The notes under the pieces are model-generated. The model did not search any database and was not told where the DNA came from. It saw nothing but the letters and a program-made list of their open reading frames with translations. Shown here in pieces: positions 17,517 through 26,747 of a stretch of DNA of 64,000 nucleotides. Position 1 is the first letter of the stretch, and each line of letters opens with the position of its first letter. The translations under genes and the position numbers were made by a program. Source of the stretch: Paralimibaculum aggregatum (lineage in GTDB: Bacteria > Pseudomonadota > Alphaproteobacteria > Rhodobacterales > Rhodobacteraceae); the NCBI RefSeq assembly GCF_030270585.1, contig NZ_BSYI01000012.1, positions 62,001 to 126,000 on the forward strand. The letters are read 5' to 3'.

Positions 17517-18260
17517 TCACGTTCCGCGCGCTTGGCCCGGCGTCCCGATCTGCCGGCGCCAGGCGCCGGGGGTGCGGCCGGTCTCGCGCCGCATCGCCCG
17601 GGTCAGCGCCGCCTGGTCGGAGAAGCCGCAGCGCAGGGCGATCCCGGCCAGCGGCAGGCGCGGATCGGCGAGATCGGCCAGCGCCGCCTCGAGCCGGATG
17701 CGGGTGACGAAGCGCCCCGGGCTCTCGCCCCCGGCGGCGAGCGCGCGGTAGAGCGCCGAGCGGCTCATGCCGGCCTCCCGCGCCAGCCGCGCGACCGGCC
17801 AGTCCGCCGCCGGGTCGCGCCGGATCGCCGCCGCCAGCCGGTCGCGCGGGGCGGGGCGCTCCGGCTCCGCGCCGAGCGTGCCGGTCAGCAGCCGGGCCAG
17901 CGCCGCGAGATCGCCGGTGCCGAGCCCGGCGGCGCGGCTGCGCAGGTCGGCGAACTCCACGAGGCTGCGCAGCGCCGGTGCCGGGGCGAAGAAGCGCTGC
18001 CGGCCGAGCCGCTCGAGCACAGCCGGCGGGAACGCCGCGGCGGGCGCCTCGAGCACCAGCGAGCGGTTCGGCCCGTGCCCGGCCTGGGTGTGCCGCTCGC
18101 CCGGCGCGATGAAGGCCGAGAGCGCCGGCGAGAGCCGCGCCCCGTGCCCGGCGATCTCGAGCTCCAGCGCGCCCTCCATCGGCAGCACGAGCTGCACGAT
18201 CTCGTGGCTGTGGAGCTGGCCGGGGCCGTCATAGGCGCGGATGTCGAGGGCTGGGTCCAT
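17517..18260 (-). CDS. AraC-family transcriptional regulator
   Basis: 247 residues: an N-terminal cupin (HSHEIVQLVLPMEGALEL, IAPGERHTQAG, residues about 15-65) and a C-terminal double helix-turn-helix (ADWPVARLAREAGMSRSALYRAL, then LADPRLPLAGIALRCGFSDQAALTRAMRR). The second helix-turn-helix has the standard AraC signature with Gly-Phe. Lies between the EamA exporter and the MFS transporter on the same strand and probably regulates one of them. Confidence 0.9.
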   Translation of the reverse strand: MDPALDIRAYDGPGQLHSHEIVQLVLPMEGALELEIAGHGARLSPALSAFIAPGERHTQAGHGPNRSLVLEAPAAAFPPAVLERLGRQRFFAPAPALRSLVEFADLRSRAAGLGTGDLAALARLLTGTLGAEPERPAPRDRLAAAIRRDPAADWPVARLAREAGMSRSALYRALAAGGESPGRFVTRIRLEAALADLADPRLPLAGIALRCGFSDQAALTRAMRRETGRTPGAWRRQIGTPGQARGT

Positions 18261-18336
18261 CTGTTCCGTGGCGCTGGGGAGGCGCCATTCTCCGGCGTCG
18301 CGGGCCGCGATGCAATCGCCGCGCCCGCGGCCGGGC

Positions 18337-19563
18337 TCAGCGCGCCGCGAGGCGCAGCGCCAGCAGGCAGGCGAGCCCGGCCAGCACCGCGCCCTGGGCG
18401 GCCAGGATCGCGAGGTCGTAGCCCCCCGCCGCCCAGAGATGCGCGCCGAGCGTGGGCGCCAGCGCGAAGCCGAGGAGATAGGGCAGCGCCAGCCAGCCCG
18501 AGACGGTGCCGAAGCCCTCGTGCCCGAGGGTCTCGGCGGCCAGCGCCGGGCGCAGCACGCTGGTCAGCCCGTAGGCCGCGCCCTGCAGCCCGGCGAAGCC
18601 GAAGGCCAGCGCCGCCGCCTCGCCGGGGCCGACCGCGCCGCCGGTGGCCAGCAGCAGCCCGGCCGCGGCGGCCAGCGCCAGGAAGGAGAGCAGCGCCAGC
18701 ACGTGGTTCGAGGCGCGGCCCTCGACCGGCAGCAGCGCCAGCCGCCCGGCCACCTGCATCGGGCCGATGCAGGCCGCGGCCATCAGCGCCGTGCCCTCGG
18801 CGATGCCGCGCTCGGCCAGCATCGGCACGAGGTGGTTGAGCAGGATCCCGTGATCGAGCGCGATGCAGGTGAAGCCGATGCAGATCAGCCAGAAGGCCGG
18901 GCACCGCAGCACCCGGCGCATCACCCTCGGCCGCGCGGCCGGTCGGGCGGGCCGGGCCGCGCCGCCCTCGAGCCGGCCGGCGCCGAACCAGTTGAGCGGC
19001 GCCGCCACCGCCAGCGCCAGCCCGGCCAGGGTGAGCAGCGCGGCGCGCCAGCCCGCCGCCTCGGCGATGCGCCCGCCGAGCAGGAAGGCCACCGGCGCCG
19101 CGAAGCCGGCGACCAGCGTGACGCGCAGGATCGCCGGGCGCGCCGCGCCGCCGAGGCGCAGGGTGACGAAGGCGAAGAGCGCCTCGTAGAGGCAGCCGGC
19201 CTGCGCCAGCCCGACCACCACCCAGAGCGCGACAAAGGCTTCCGGCGTCTCCGCGAGGCAGAGCCCGCAGAGCGCCAGCGCCCCGAGCGCCGGGCTGAGG
19301 CCGAGCAGGAGCCGCCCGTGGCCGGCATCCAGGATGCGCCCGGCCAGCGGCGCCGCGGCGGCCGAGACCAGCACCGCCGCGGTCAGCCCCAGCGTCAGCT
19401 CCGCCTTGTGCCAGCCGAGATCGCGCTCCCAGTGCAGCAGCAGCGCCGCGAAGCTGTAGAACAGCGCGGCCCAGCTCAGCACCTGCGCGAGGGCGAGCGC
19501 CAGCAGCCCCGGCGCCCAGCCCACGGGCGCCGGGGCTGCCGCGCTCAGTGGCCGATCGACCAC
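18337..19563 (-). CDS. Major facilitator superfamily transporter
   Basis: 408 residues with 12 predicted helices. The first (WAPGLLALALAQVLSWAALFYSF) and the G-rich helices with GRILDAGHGRLLLGL (loop 2-3) are typical of the MFS oxalate/formate-like or monocarboxylate branch. The start is a GTG at 19563 overlapping the 3' end of the fmdB-like gene by 19 bases, which places it at the end of the formamidase operon; a later start is possible but no good ATG exists before helix 1. Substrate not visible; from context a carboxylate or amide product is possible. Confidence 0.82.
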   Translation of the reverse strand: MVDRPLSAAAPAPVGWAPGLLALALAQVLSWAALFYSFAALLLHWERDLGWHKAELTLGLTAAVLVSAAAAPLAGRILDAGHGRLLLGLSPALGALALCGLCLAETPEAFVALWVVVGLAQAGCLYEALFAFVTLRLGGAARPAILRVTLVAGFAAPVAFLLGGRIAEAAGWRAALLTLAGLALAVAAPLNWFGAGRLEGGAARPARPAARPRVMRRVLRCPAFWLICIGFTCIALDHGILLNHLVPMLAERGIAEGTALMAAACIGPMQVAGRLALLPVEGRASNHVLALLSFLALAAAAGLLLATGGAVGPGEAAALAFGFAGLQGAAYGLTSVLRPALAAETLGHEGFGTVSGWLALPYLLGFALAPTLGAHLWAAGGYDLAILAAQGAVLAGLACLLALRLAAR

Positions 19564-19844
19564 TTCTTGCGGGTCTGGTTGCCTTTCGGCCCCATCTTGC
19601 AGAGCGGGCAGCCGCAGCCTGCGAGGTGCTTCTTGTTGACCACCTTCGGCTCGGCCGAGGATTTCTCCGAGCGGTCGAGCGCGGATCTGAGCGAGGCGTT
19701 CATCATCGCGAGATGCGGCAGGGCGACCTCGCGGCGGCCCTGTGCGCCGCAGCTCGGACAGGTGCAGGGCTCCTCCGAGCGGGCCAGCGTCGCCCAGCTC
19801 TCGAAGGGCCCGCAGGAGGTGCAGAGATAGCCGTAGATGGGCAT
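19545..19844 (-). CDS. fmdB: FmdB-family zinc-ribbon protein
   Basis: 99 residues from the ATG giving MPIYGYLCTSCG, the invariant FmdB start. Cys pairs CTSCG and CPSCG form the zinc ribbon (residues about 8-32); a second Cys cluster near the end (AGCGCPLCK) is typical of FmdB proteins of formamidase operons. FmdB is thought to be a regulator of formamidase. Third gene after fmdA and the AmiS-type channel on the same strand. Confidence 0.9.
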   Translation of the reverse strand: MPIYGYLCTSCGPFESWATLARSEEPCTCPSCGAQGRREVALPHLAMMNASLRSALDRSEKSSAEPKVVNKKHLAGCGCPLCKMGPKGNQTRKKWSIGH

Positions 19845-19929
19845 CGGTGTCTCCGGTTGTTGTCTTGCCTGGTGTGCCGCGCCGGCCAGCCGCCGCGGCA
19901 CCGTTCTCGTGCCTCGCGGGCAGTGTGCC

Positions 19930-20442
19930 TCAGAGCACGCCCTCGAGCAGCAGGAATCCGGGGATCCAGCCGGTCCCGATTCCCATCAGCAGCGTTGCCG
20001 CACCGGTGGCCTTCAGGATCGGCCGGCCGAGCGCGAGCAGCAGGAAGTACATGAACCACAGCACCGCCCAGGCGCTCCAGTTCACGGCCATCCAGAGATC
20101 GAGCGCGCTGCCGATCCCGGCGAAGGACTGCAGCGCCACCGGCACCGCGGTGACCGAGACGAACAGGCTGAACCAGCCGAGCCCGCGCCCGTCGACCGCG
20201 ACGATGCGGTTGTAGGCCACCCAGAGATAGGTGGTGGTGAAGAGCAGCGTCAGCGCCCCCGCCTTGACGGTGGCGAGATCGGCGCCGGCGCCGAAGATCG
20301 AGGCGACGGCGACCGAGAGCGTGACCACCCCCGAGACGATGTTGATGACGACGATCTCGCGATCCTGGATCCGGCCGAGCAGCCAGAGCCCGTTGAGGAA
20401 CAGGACCGCGCCGACATAGAGCAAGGCGAAGCCGAGCAACAT
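19930..20442 (-). CDS. AmiS/UreI-family amide or urea channel
   Basis: 170 residues with six hydrophobic helices. Sequence follows the AmiS/UreI family: MLLGFALLYVGAVLFLNGLW, then the LLFTTTYLWVAYNR segment in the middle and GTGWIPGFLLLEGVL at the end. These are hexameric inner-membrane channels for urea or short aliphatic amides. Lies 79 bases after fmdA and 85 bases before fmdB, matching a short-chain amide uptake and hydrolysis operon. Confidence 0.92.
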   Translation of the reverse strand: MLLGFALLYVGAVLFLNGLWLLGRIQDREIVVINIVSGVVTLSVAVASIFGAGADLATVKAGALTLLFTTTYLWVAYNRIVAVDGRGLGWFSLFVSVTAVPVALQSFAGIGSALDLWMAVNWSAWAVLWFMYFLLLALGRPILKATGAATLLMGIGTGWIPGFLLLEGVL

Positions 20443-20521
20443 GGCGATATCCCCCTGTGGCGGCCGCGCGCGCGGGCCTCATGCCCCCGCGCGGGCCTCA
20501 CGATGCGTTGCGGAGCGGGCG

Positions 20522-21748
20522 TCAGCTCGTGCGGGCGACGTCGACCCCCGAGACCTGCGGCGTCGGGCCGGAGGCGTTGGGATTGATGTCGAAATCGAAG
20601 ATCGCCGTCGGGATCGCCAGGGTGGCGCAGACATTGGGGATGTCGACGATGCCGGCGATCCGCCCCTCCACCGGCGCGGTGCCGAGGATGCTGTAGGCCT
20701 GTTCGCCGGTATAGCCGAACTTCTTCAGGTATTCGATCGCGTTGAGGCAGGCCCGGCGATAGGCGACATGCGCGTCGAGATAGTACTGCTCGCCGGTATG
20801 CTCGTCGACCGAGATGCCCTCGAAGATCAGGTAGTCGTCGAAATGCGGGTCGATCGGGCTCGGCTTGAAGATCGGGTTGATGACGTTGTACTTCGCCATG
20901 CCGCCCTTGATGATGTCGACGCTGATGTCGATCCAGCCGGCCATCTCGATGGCGCCGCAGAAGGTGATCTCGCCATCGCCCTGCGAGAAGTGGATGTCGC
21001 CCATCGAGAGCCCGCCACCCTTCACGTAGACCGGGAAATACACCTGCGAGCCGCGCGACAGGTTCTTGATGTCGCAGTTGCCGCCATGCTCGCGGGGCGG
21101 CACGGTGCGCCAGGCCTCCTCGGCCGCCTTGCGCGCGGCATCGCCCGACATCTGGCCCATCAGCGCGGTGTCGGCATAGGGCAGCGCGGCGAGCGGCGGC
21201 ACCCGGTTGGGATCGGTCGCCACCAGCTCGGCCTCGCGCCGGTTGGCCTCGGCCAGCAGTTTGTGATCGGGCAGGCAGCCGATCAGGCCGGGATGGATGA
21301 TGCCCGGATAGCGCACCCCCGGGATGTGCCGCGAGGTGGTGTAGATGCCCTGGAAGTCCCAGCACGACTTGGTCGCGTTGGGGTAGTGCTCGGTCAGGAA
21401 GCCGCCGCCGTTCTCCTTGGCGAAGAGGCCGTTGAAGCCCCATTCCGAATTGGGCAGCGCGCCGAGATCGAGGATGTTGACCACCAGCAGGTCGCCGGGC
21501 TCCGCGCCCTCGAAGCCGAACGGCCCGGAGAGGTAGTGCACCCGCGTGAGATCGACATCGCGGATGTCGTTGGCGCTGTCGTTGTTGCCGATCTGGCCGC
21601 CGGTCCAGTCATAGCACTCGACGCGGAACACCTCGCCGGTCTTGAAGGTCTCGACCATCGGGATGTCCGGGTGCCACCGGTTGTGGGTCTTGATGTCCTG
21701 GTCCTCGGGCGCCTTGTCGAGATCGATCGAGAATACGGTCTTGGGCAT
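20522..21748 (-). CDS. fmdA: Formamidase / acetamidase (FmdA family)
   Basis: 408 residues, the standard length. Hydrolyses formamide (or acetamide) to formate (or acetate) and ammonia. Family segments seen: HNRWHPDIPMVETFKTGEVFRVECYDWTGGQIGNN with the conserved acidic cluster, GDLLVVNILDLG, the HPGLIGCLPD strand, and CDIKNLSRGSQVYFPVYVKG, GDIHFSQGDGEITFCGAIEM near residue 210-235. The ATG at 21748 has a GAGG ribosome site five bases away and is preferred over a GTG 15 bases upstream. First gene of the fmdA-amiS-fmdB group; supplies nitrogen or formate. Confidence 0.95.
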   Translation of the reverse strand: MPKTVFSIDLDKAPEDQDIKTHNRWHPDIPMVETFKTGEVFRVECYDWTGGQIGNNDSANDIRDVDLTRVHYLSGPFGFEGAEPGDLLVVNILDLGALPNSEWGFNGLFAKENGGGFLTEHYPNATKSCWDFQGIYTTSRHIPGVRYPGIIHPGLIGCLPDHKLLAEANRREAELVATDPNRVPPLAALPYADTALMGQMSGDAARKAAEEAWRTVPPREHGGNCDIKNLSRGSQVYFPVYVKGGGLSMGDIHFSQGDGEITFCGAIEMAGWIDISVDIIKGGMAKYNVINPIFKPSPIDPHFDDYLIFEGISVDEHTGEQYYLDAHVAYRRACLNAIEYLKKFGYTGEQAYSILGTAPVEGRIAGIVDIPNVCATLAIPTAIFDFDINPNASGPTPQVSGVDVARTS

Positions 21749-22012
21749 ATCTTCCTCCCCCATGCCATGGGTGTCCCACCGCGTCGGCCGGCCGGTGGGC
21801 TGTTGTCTCCCGCGCCGCCCCGGGGGGCGGGCTGCGGGGTGCCGGCAGGGGGAGAGGCTAGGCGGGGCGGGTAACGCCAGTGCGCCGCCGGCCGGGAGGA
21901 AATGTAACTTTTTGTAAACGGGGCGCCGCGGGGCGCGATTCCGGCCCGCGGCGGGCCTCGGGCGGGGCAGAGCCGGCTCGACCGGCGGGCCTGCCCGTGG
22001 CTATGCTCGCGC

Positions 22013-22774
22013 ATGCCCGCCACCGCCCAGCACCGAATCCTGGTCGTGGACGACGACCGCCGGATGTGCGGCGTCCTCGTCCGCATCCTCGCCGACGAGG
22101 GCTTTGCCGCCCGCGCCGCCCATGACGGCGCGGCGATGCGCCGGCTGCTGGCCGACGAGAGCTTCGACCTCGTGCTGCTCGACCTCAGGTTCCCCTCCGG
22201 CGAGGACGGCATGTCGCTGGCCCGCACCTTCCGGGTGCAGCACGACATGCCACTGGTGATGCTCACCGGCAAGGACAGCACCATCGACAAGGTGGTCTGC
22301 TTCGAGCTCGGCGCCGACGACTACGTGACCAAGCCGTTCGAGCCGCGCGAGCTGATCGCCCGGCTGCGCGCGGTGCTGCGCCGCTATGGCCGCAGCGCCG
22401 GCGTCGCGGAGGGCGCGGCGGAGGACCGGCTCTGGGCCTTCTCGGGCTGGCGCCTCGACCCGGAGAGCCAGGAGGTGCTGCCGCCCGAGGGCGGGCCGAT
22501 CCGGCTGACCCACCGCGAATGCCAGGTGCTGCAGGCGCTGCTGGTGCGCAAGGGCCGGATCCTCTCGCGCGAGCAGATCCTCGACATCGTGGCGAGCCGG
22601 AACTGGTCGCCCTATGACCGCAGCATCGACGTGCTGATCGGGCGCATCCGGCGCAAGCTGCGCGACGATGCCGGGCGCATGCGCTTCATCCGCACGGTGC
22701 GCGGGGTCGGCTACATGTTCGTCGCGCAGCCCGGCGAGGACGGCGGCGAGGAGGGCACCGCCCGCGGCAGGTAG
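22013..22774 (+). CDS. OmpR/PhoB-family response regulator
   Basis: 253 residues. Receiver domain 1-125 with the acidic pair in RILVVDDDRR, phospho-acceptor Asp in LVLLDLRFPSG (near 57), Thr in MLTGKD and Lys in YVTKPFEP; then a winged-helix Trans_reg_C domain (REQILDIVASRNWSPYDRSIDVLIGRIRRKL). Divergent from fmdA with a 264-base spacer, so a candidate activator of the formamidase operon. Its 3' end overlaps the REC-kinase gene on the other strand by 64 bases; the two kinases there are its likely partners. Confidence 0.92.
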   Translation: MPATAQHRILVVDDDRRMCGVLVRILADEGFAARAAHDGAAMRRLLADESFDLVLLDLRFPSGEDGMSLARTFRVQHDMPLVMLTGKDSTIDKVVCFELGADDYVTKPFEPRELIARLRAVLRRYGRSAGVAEGAAEDRLWAFSGWRLDPESQEVLPPEGGPIRLTHRECQVLQALLVRKGRILSREQILDIVASRNWSPYDRSIDVLIGRIRRKLRDDAGRMRFIRTVRGVGYMFVAQPGEDGGEEGTARGR

Positions 22775-23886
22775 AGCTCGACCCGGGTGCCGGCGCCGGG
22801 GGCGCTCTCGATCACCACGCGCCCGCCGGCCTGGCGGATGAAGTTGTCGACCATCGAGAGCCCGAGCCCGCAGCCGCGCTCGCGCGGCTTGGTGCTGTAG
22901 AGCGGCTCGAGGGCGCGGGCCAGCACCTCCGGGGTCATGCCGGTGCCGGTGTCGGAGACCGCGATGCGCAGATGCTCGCCCGCGATCAGGCCGAGCCGGC
23001 GCCAGGCCGGCTCCCGCGTCACCCGCATGTTGGCGAGGGCAATGCGCAGGCAGCCGCCCTCCGGCATCGCGTCGCGGGCATTGAGCGCGAGGTTGAGGAA
23101 GATCGCCTCGAGCTCGCCGCGGGCGACGCTGACCGGGTGCAGCGCCGGCGCGATCTCCAGCACCACCTCGACGCTTTCGCCGAGCGCGCGGCGCAGCACC
23201 CGCGCGATCGGCGGCATCTCGGCGGCGAGGTCGACGATCTCGGTATCGCCCCGCCCGGTGCGCCCGAAATGCAGCAGCCGCGAGGTCAGCCGCTGCCCGC
23301 CTTCCAGCGAGGCGATGGCATCGGCAATCGCCTCGGCCTCGGCCGAGCCCGGCGGCATCCGCCCCTCGAGCCAGCGCAGGGTGGCGAACTGCACGCCGAT
23401 CACGTTGTGGAAGTCGTGCGCGATGCCGGAGGTCATCTGCCCGATGGTCTCCATGCGCTGCATGTGGCTGACCCGCTCGGCGATGCGGCGGCGCTCGGCC
23501 CCGAGCTCCAGCCGCTCGAAGCAGCGCCCGAGCGTGGCGATCAGATCCTCGGGGTAGAACGGCTTGCAGAGATAGTCGTAGGCGCCGGCCTGCAGCGCCT
23601 CCACCGCGGTGTCGATCGAGGCATAGGCGGTGATCATCACGCAGACCATCTCCGGCCGGCGCCGGCGCATCTCGCGCACCAGCTCCACCCCGCTCTGCCG
23701 GCCGAGGCGGATGTCGACGAGGGCGACCACGATGCCGTCGGCCTCGATCCGGGCGAGCGCCGCCTCGGGGCTGTGCGCCACCGCCACGCCGTGCCCCTCG
23801 AGCTGCAGCAGCGCCGTGAGGCTGCCGGCGAAGTCGATGTCGTCATCGACCACCAGCACCCGCGGCCCCTGCACCGCGGCGCTCAT
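22711..23886 (-). CDS. Response-regulator/histidine-kinase hybrid (REC-HisKA-HATPase)
   Basis: 391 residues starting with an ATGA overlap with the transporter-kinase gene. N-terminal receiver (VLVVDDDIDFAGS, Asp in VALVDIRLGRQS near 55, MITAYAS, YLCKPFYPED), then a kinase core with SGIAHDFHNVIGVQ (His near 167), N box LALNARDAMPEGG and DTGTGMTPE / GCGLGLSMV. It probably receives phosphate from the upstream transporter-kinase and passes it on, a layout known from several purine or amide sensing systems. The last ~20 codons (Pro/Ser-rich) overlap the 3' end of the convergent regulator gene. Confidence 0.9.
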   Translation of the reverse strand: MSAAVQGPRVLVVDDDIDFAGSLTALLQLEGHGVAVAHSPEAALARIEADGIVVALVDIRLGRQSGVELVREMRRRRPEMVCVMITAYASIDTAVEALQAGAYDYLCKPFYPEDLIATLGRCFERLELGAERRRIAERVSHMQRMETIGQMTSGIAHDFHNVIGVQFATLRWLEGRMPPGSAEAEAIADAIASLEGGQRLTSRLLHFGRTGRGDTEIVDLAAEMPPIARVLRRALGESVEVVLEIAPALHPVSVARGELEAIFLNLALNARDAMPEGGCLRIALANMRVTREPAWRRLGLIAGEHLRIAVSDTGTGMTPEVLARALEPLYSTKPRERGCGLGLSMVDNFIRQAGGRVVIESAPGAGTRVELYLPRAVPSSPPSSPGCATNM

Positions 23887-26534
23887 GCCGGCGCCCCGTC
23901 GGCGGCCAGCGGCCCGGCGGCCAGCGGCTCGGCAGGCAGGCGCACGGTGACGGTGGTGCCTTCGCCGGGGCGGCTCTCGATGGCGACGCTGCCGCCATGC
24001 TGCTCGACGATGCGCCGCACGATGGGCAGGCCGAGGCCGACGCCGAAGGCCTTGGTGCTGAACAGCGGCTCGAAGACCTGCTCGCGGGTCTCCTCGTCCA
24101 TGCCGGCGCCGTTGTCGGAGACGCGCAGCACCGCCTCTGCCCCCTCGGCGCGGGTCTCGATGGCGATGCGCGGCGAGCGGCGCCCGGCCGCCTCGCAGGC
24201 ATGCACGGCATTGGTCAGCAGGTTCGCCAGCACCTGGCGCAGGCGCTCGGGATCGGCGGTCACCACGCGCTCCGCGGCGAGGTCGAGCACCGGCTCGGCG
24301 CTGATGCCGAGATCGCCGGCGCGCAGATGGCGTCGGATCCAGCCGTCGAGGTCGATCGGCGTCACCATCAGCTCCTTGCGGCGGGAGAATTCCAGCAGGT
24401 CGTCGATGATCCGCACGCAGCGCCAGACATTGCGCTGCAGCCGGTCGAGCTCCTCGCGGGTGGCGCCGTCGCTCTCGCCCAGCCGGCGCCCGAGGATGTT
24501 GGCCGAGGTCACCACCGTGCCGAGCGGGTTGCGCAGCTCGTGGCTCACCGTGGCGGTGATCTGGCCGATCGCGGCGAGCCGCTCGCTGCCGGCGAGCTCG
24601 CGCTGGGTGCGGCCGAGCTCCTCGAGCGAGGTGACGAGGTCGCGCTCGGCCAGCTCCCGGCTCTCCTGCGAGAGCACGATCCACCAGGCGCCGATGGCGA
24701 GCAGCGGCAGTATCGCGAGGAACACGTCGAACAGCAGCGTGCCCTGGGTCATCGGCGCGGCGCCGGGATAGGTGACCATGCGATAGGTCAGCAGGAACAC
24801 CGCCGCCGTCACCACCGAGAGCGTCAGCAGGATCACCAGCACCTTGCGCAGCCGCCGCCAGGTATGCGGCGCGATCTTGCTGCGCATCGAGCGGAAGAAC
24901 CGCGACTCGCGCTCCGCCGCGTCCGGTGCCGGCGCCTTGCAGACATCGTGGCAATGCGCGTCGAGCGTGCAGCAGAGCGAGCAGAGCGGCCGGTCGTAGA
25001 AGGCGCAGGAGACCATGTCCGGCCGCTCGTATTCCACGCCGCAGATCGCGCAGTTCATCCGCCGCCCGCGCGCCTTGCGGAAGGCCACCGGCTGGCGCGC
25101 GAGATAGTAGCGCCCGCGCGTCGCCACCCCGATCGCCACCGCCATCACCAGCGCCGAGAGGAAGGCCAGCGGCGCGGCATAGGCCTCCGGATAGTCGCCC
25201 GCCAGCCCGGCGAAGCAGAGCACCCCGATCAGCGCCCCCGCCGCCATCGAGCCGCAGCCCACGGGGTTGAAGTCGTGCAGATAGGCGCGCCGGAACTCGA
25301 TCGCCGGCGGGCTGATCCGCATCGGCTTCAGGATCGCGAGATCGGCGAACAGCGAACCGATCCAGGCCGCCGCGATCACCGAATAGACCGCGAGCACCAG
25401 CTCCAGCGTCTGGAAGATCCCGAGCAGCATCAGCAGCAGCGAGATCAGGATGTTGAAGATCAGCCAGACCACCCGGCCCGGATGCTGGTGCGTGGCGCGC
25501 GAGAAGAAGTTGGACCAGGCCAGCGAGCCGGCATAGGCGTTGGTCACGTTGATCTTGACCTGCGAGACCAGCACGAAGACCGCCGCCGCCGCCATCACGA
25601 TGCGCGGGTCGTCGAAGACATGGCCATAGGCCTCGATGAACATCCGCACCGGCTCGAGCGCGGTCTCCCGCTCGAGCCCGGCCGAGACCGCGAGCACCGC
25701 CAGCAGGCTGCCGAACAGGATCTTGAAGCCGCCGATCACGATCCAGCCCGGCCCGGCGGAGATCACCGTCGACCACCAGGCGCGGCGGTTGCCGGCGGTG
25801 CGCTCGGGCAGGAAGCGCAGATAGTCCACCTGCTCGCCGATCTGGATCGAGAGCGCGAAGAGGATCGTCACCGCCGAGCCGAAGGCGATCAGGTCGAAGC
25901 CGTCGCCGCCGGGCTCGCTGCCGGCATGCGCCGCCCATTCCGCGAAGGACTCCGGCGAGCCGATGGCGATGGCGAAGAACGGCGTCAGCATCATCACGAT
26001 CCAGACCGGCTGGGTGACGAGCTGCAGCCGGCTGATCATCGTCATGCCGACGAAGGTCACCGGGATCACCACCAGCGAGGAGATCAGGTAGCCCAGCACC
26101 AGCGGGATGTCGGCATAGATCTTCAGCGCCTGCGCCATGATCGCGCCCTCGAGCGCGAAGAAGATGAAGGTGAAGGAGGCATAGATCAGCGAGGTGATCG
26201 TCGAGCCGATATAGCCGAAGCCGGCGCCGCGGGTGAGCAGGTCCATGTCGATGTTGTGCCGGCTCGAATAGAAGGCGATCGGGTAGGCGGTGACGAAGAT
26301 GAAGAGGCAGGTGACGATGATCGCCGGGAAGGCGTTGGCGAAGCCGTAGCTCAGCGTGATGGCGCCGCCGATCGCCTCGAGCGCCAGGAAGGAGATGCCG
26401 CCGAGCGCGGTGTTGGCGATGACGAAGGGCGACCAGCGGCGGAAGGATTTCGCGGCATAGCGCAGCGAATAGTCCTCCAGCGTCTCGTTCGCGACCCAGG
26501 ATTGGTAGGAGCGCAGTCTCGGACGGCGGGTCAT
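23883..26534 (-). CDS. NCS1-type transporter fused to a histidine kinase
   Basis: 883 residues. Residues about 30-480 are a full NCS1 (purine-cytosine permease) transporter of about 12 helices (for example WSPFVIANTALGGISFLAL, QIGEQVDYLRFLPERT, INVTNAYAGSLAWSNFFSR). Residues about 493-530 hold a Cys-rich segment (NCAICGVEY, SCAFYDRPLCSLCCT, HCHDVC) that may bind zinc. Two further helices follow (about 555-620), then HisKA with ATVSHELRNPLGTVV (His near 665) and HATPase_c (LANLLTNAVHACE, DNGAGMDEE, GVGLGLPIV). It probably senses its transported ligand, by analogy with transporter-sensor fusions such as CbrA. The ATG at 26534 precedes a basic N-terminus; longer upstream frames are repeat-derived. 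Neighbourhood suggests an amide, urea or nucleobase signal. Confidence 0.9.
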   Translation of the reverse strand: MTRRPRLRSYQSWVANETLEDYSLRYAAKSFRRWSPFVIANTALGGISFLALEAIGGAITLSYGFANAFPAIIVTCLFIFVTAYPIAFYSSRHNIDMDLLTRGAGFGYIGSTITSLIYASFTFIFFALEGAIMAQALKIYADIPLVLGYLISSLVVIPVTFVGMTMISRLQLVTQPVWIVMMLTPFFAIAIGSPESFAEWAAHAGSEPGGDGFDLIAFGSAVTILFALSIQIGEQVDYLRFLPERTAGNRRAWWSTVISAGPGWIVIGGFKILFGSLLAVLAVSAGLERETALEPVRMFIEAYGHVFDDPRIVMAAAAVFVLVSQVKINVTNAYAGSLAWSNFFSRATHQHPGRVVWLIFNILISLLLMLLGIFQTLELVLAVYSVIAAAWIGSLFADLAILKPMRISPPAIEFRRAYLHDFNPVGCGSMAAGALIGVLCFAGLAGDYPEAYAAPLAFLSALVMAVAIGVATRGRYYLARQPVAFRKARGRRMNCAICGVEYERPDMVSCAFYDRPLCSLCCTLDAHCHDVCKAPAPDAAERESRFFRSMRSKIAPHTWRRLRKVLVILLTLSVVTAAVFLLTYRMVTYPGAAPMTQGTLLFDVFLAILPLLAIGAWWIVLSQESRELAERDLVTSLEELGRTQRELAGSERLAAIGQITATVSHELRNPLGTVVTSANILGRRLGESDGATREELDRLQRNVWRCVRIIDDLLEFSRRKELMVTPIDLDGWIRRHLRAGDLGISAEPVLDLAAERVVTADPERLRQVLANLLTNAVHACEAAGRRSPRIAIETRAEGAEAVLRVSDNGAGMDEETREQVFEPLFSTKAFGVGLGLPIVRRIVEQHGGSVAIESRPGEGTTVTVRLPAEPLAAGPLAADGAPA

Positions 26535-26747
26535 GGCGGCGGTCCCTGGCGGGGCTCTCCGCGGTGGCGCGCGGGCGGCGGAAACATGTGCCGCGGCGGA
26601 AGGCGCCGCCACGGTGCGGAAGCGTGGGCGCGAGGGTTGCAGATTGCGCGGAAGCCTGCAACCGATGCCGCCGCGCCGGCCCGCCCTTGGGGCTCGCCGC
26701 CCGCCCCGGCGCCGCGGGTGGGAGATCGGGCAGAGCCCACGCCCCGA

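Noticed and set aside
22711-26661. One continuous 1316-codon minus-strand frame
   Set aside because: It runs in the wrong frame through the transporter-kinase gene. Only the last 391 codons, from 23886, are the REC-kinase protein.
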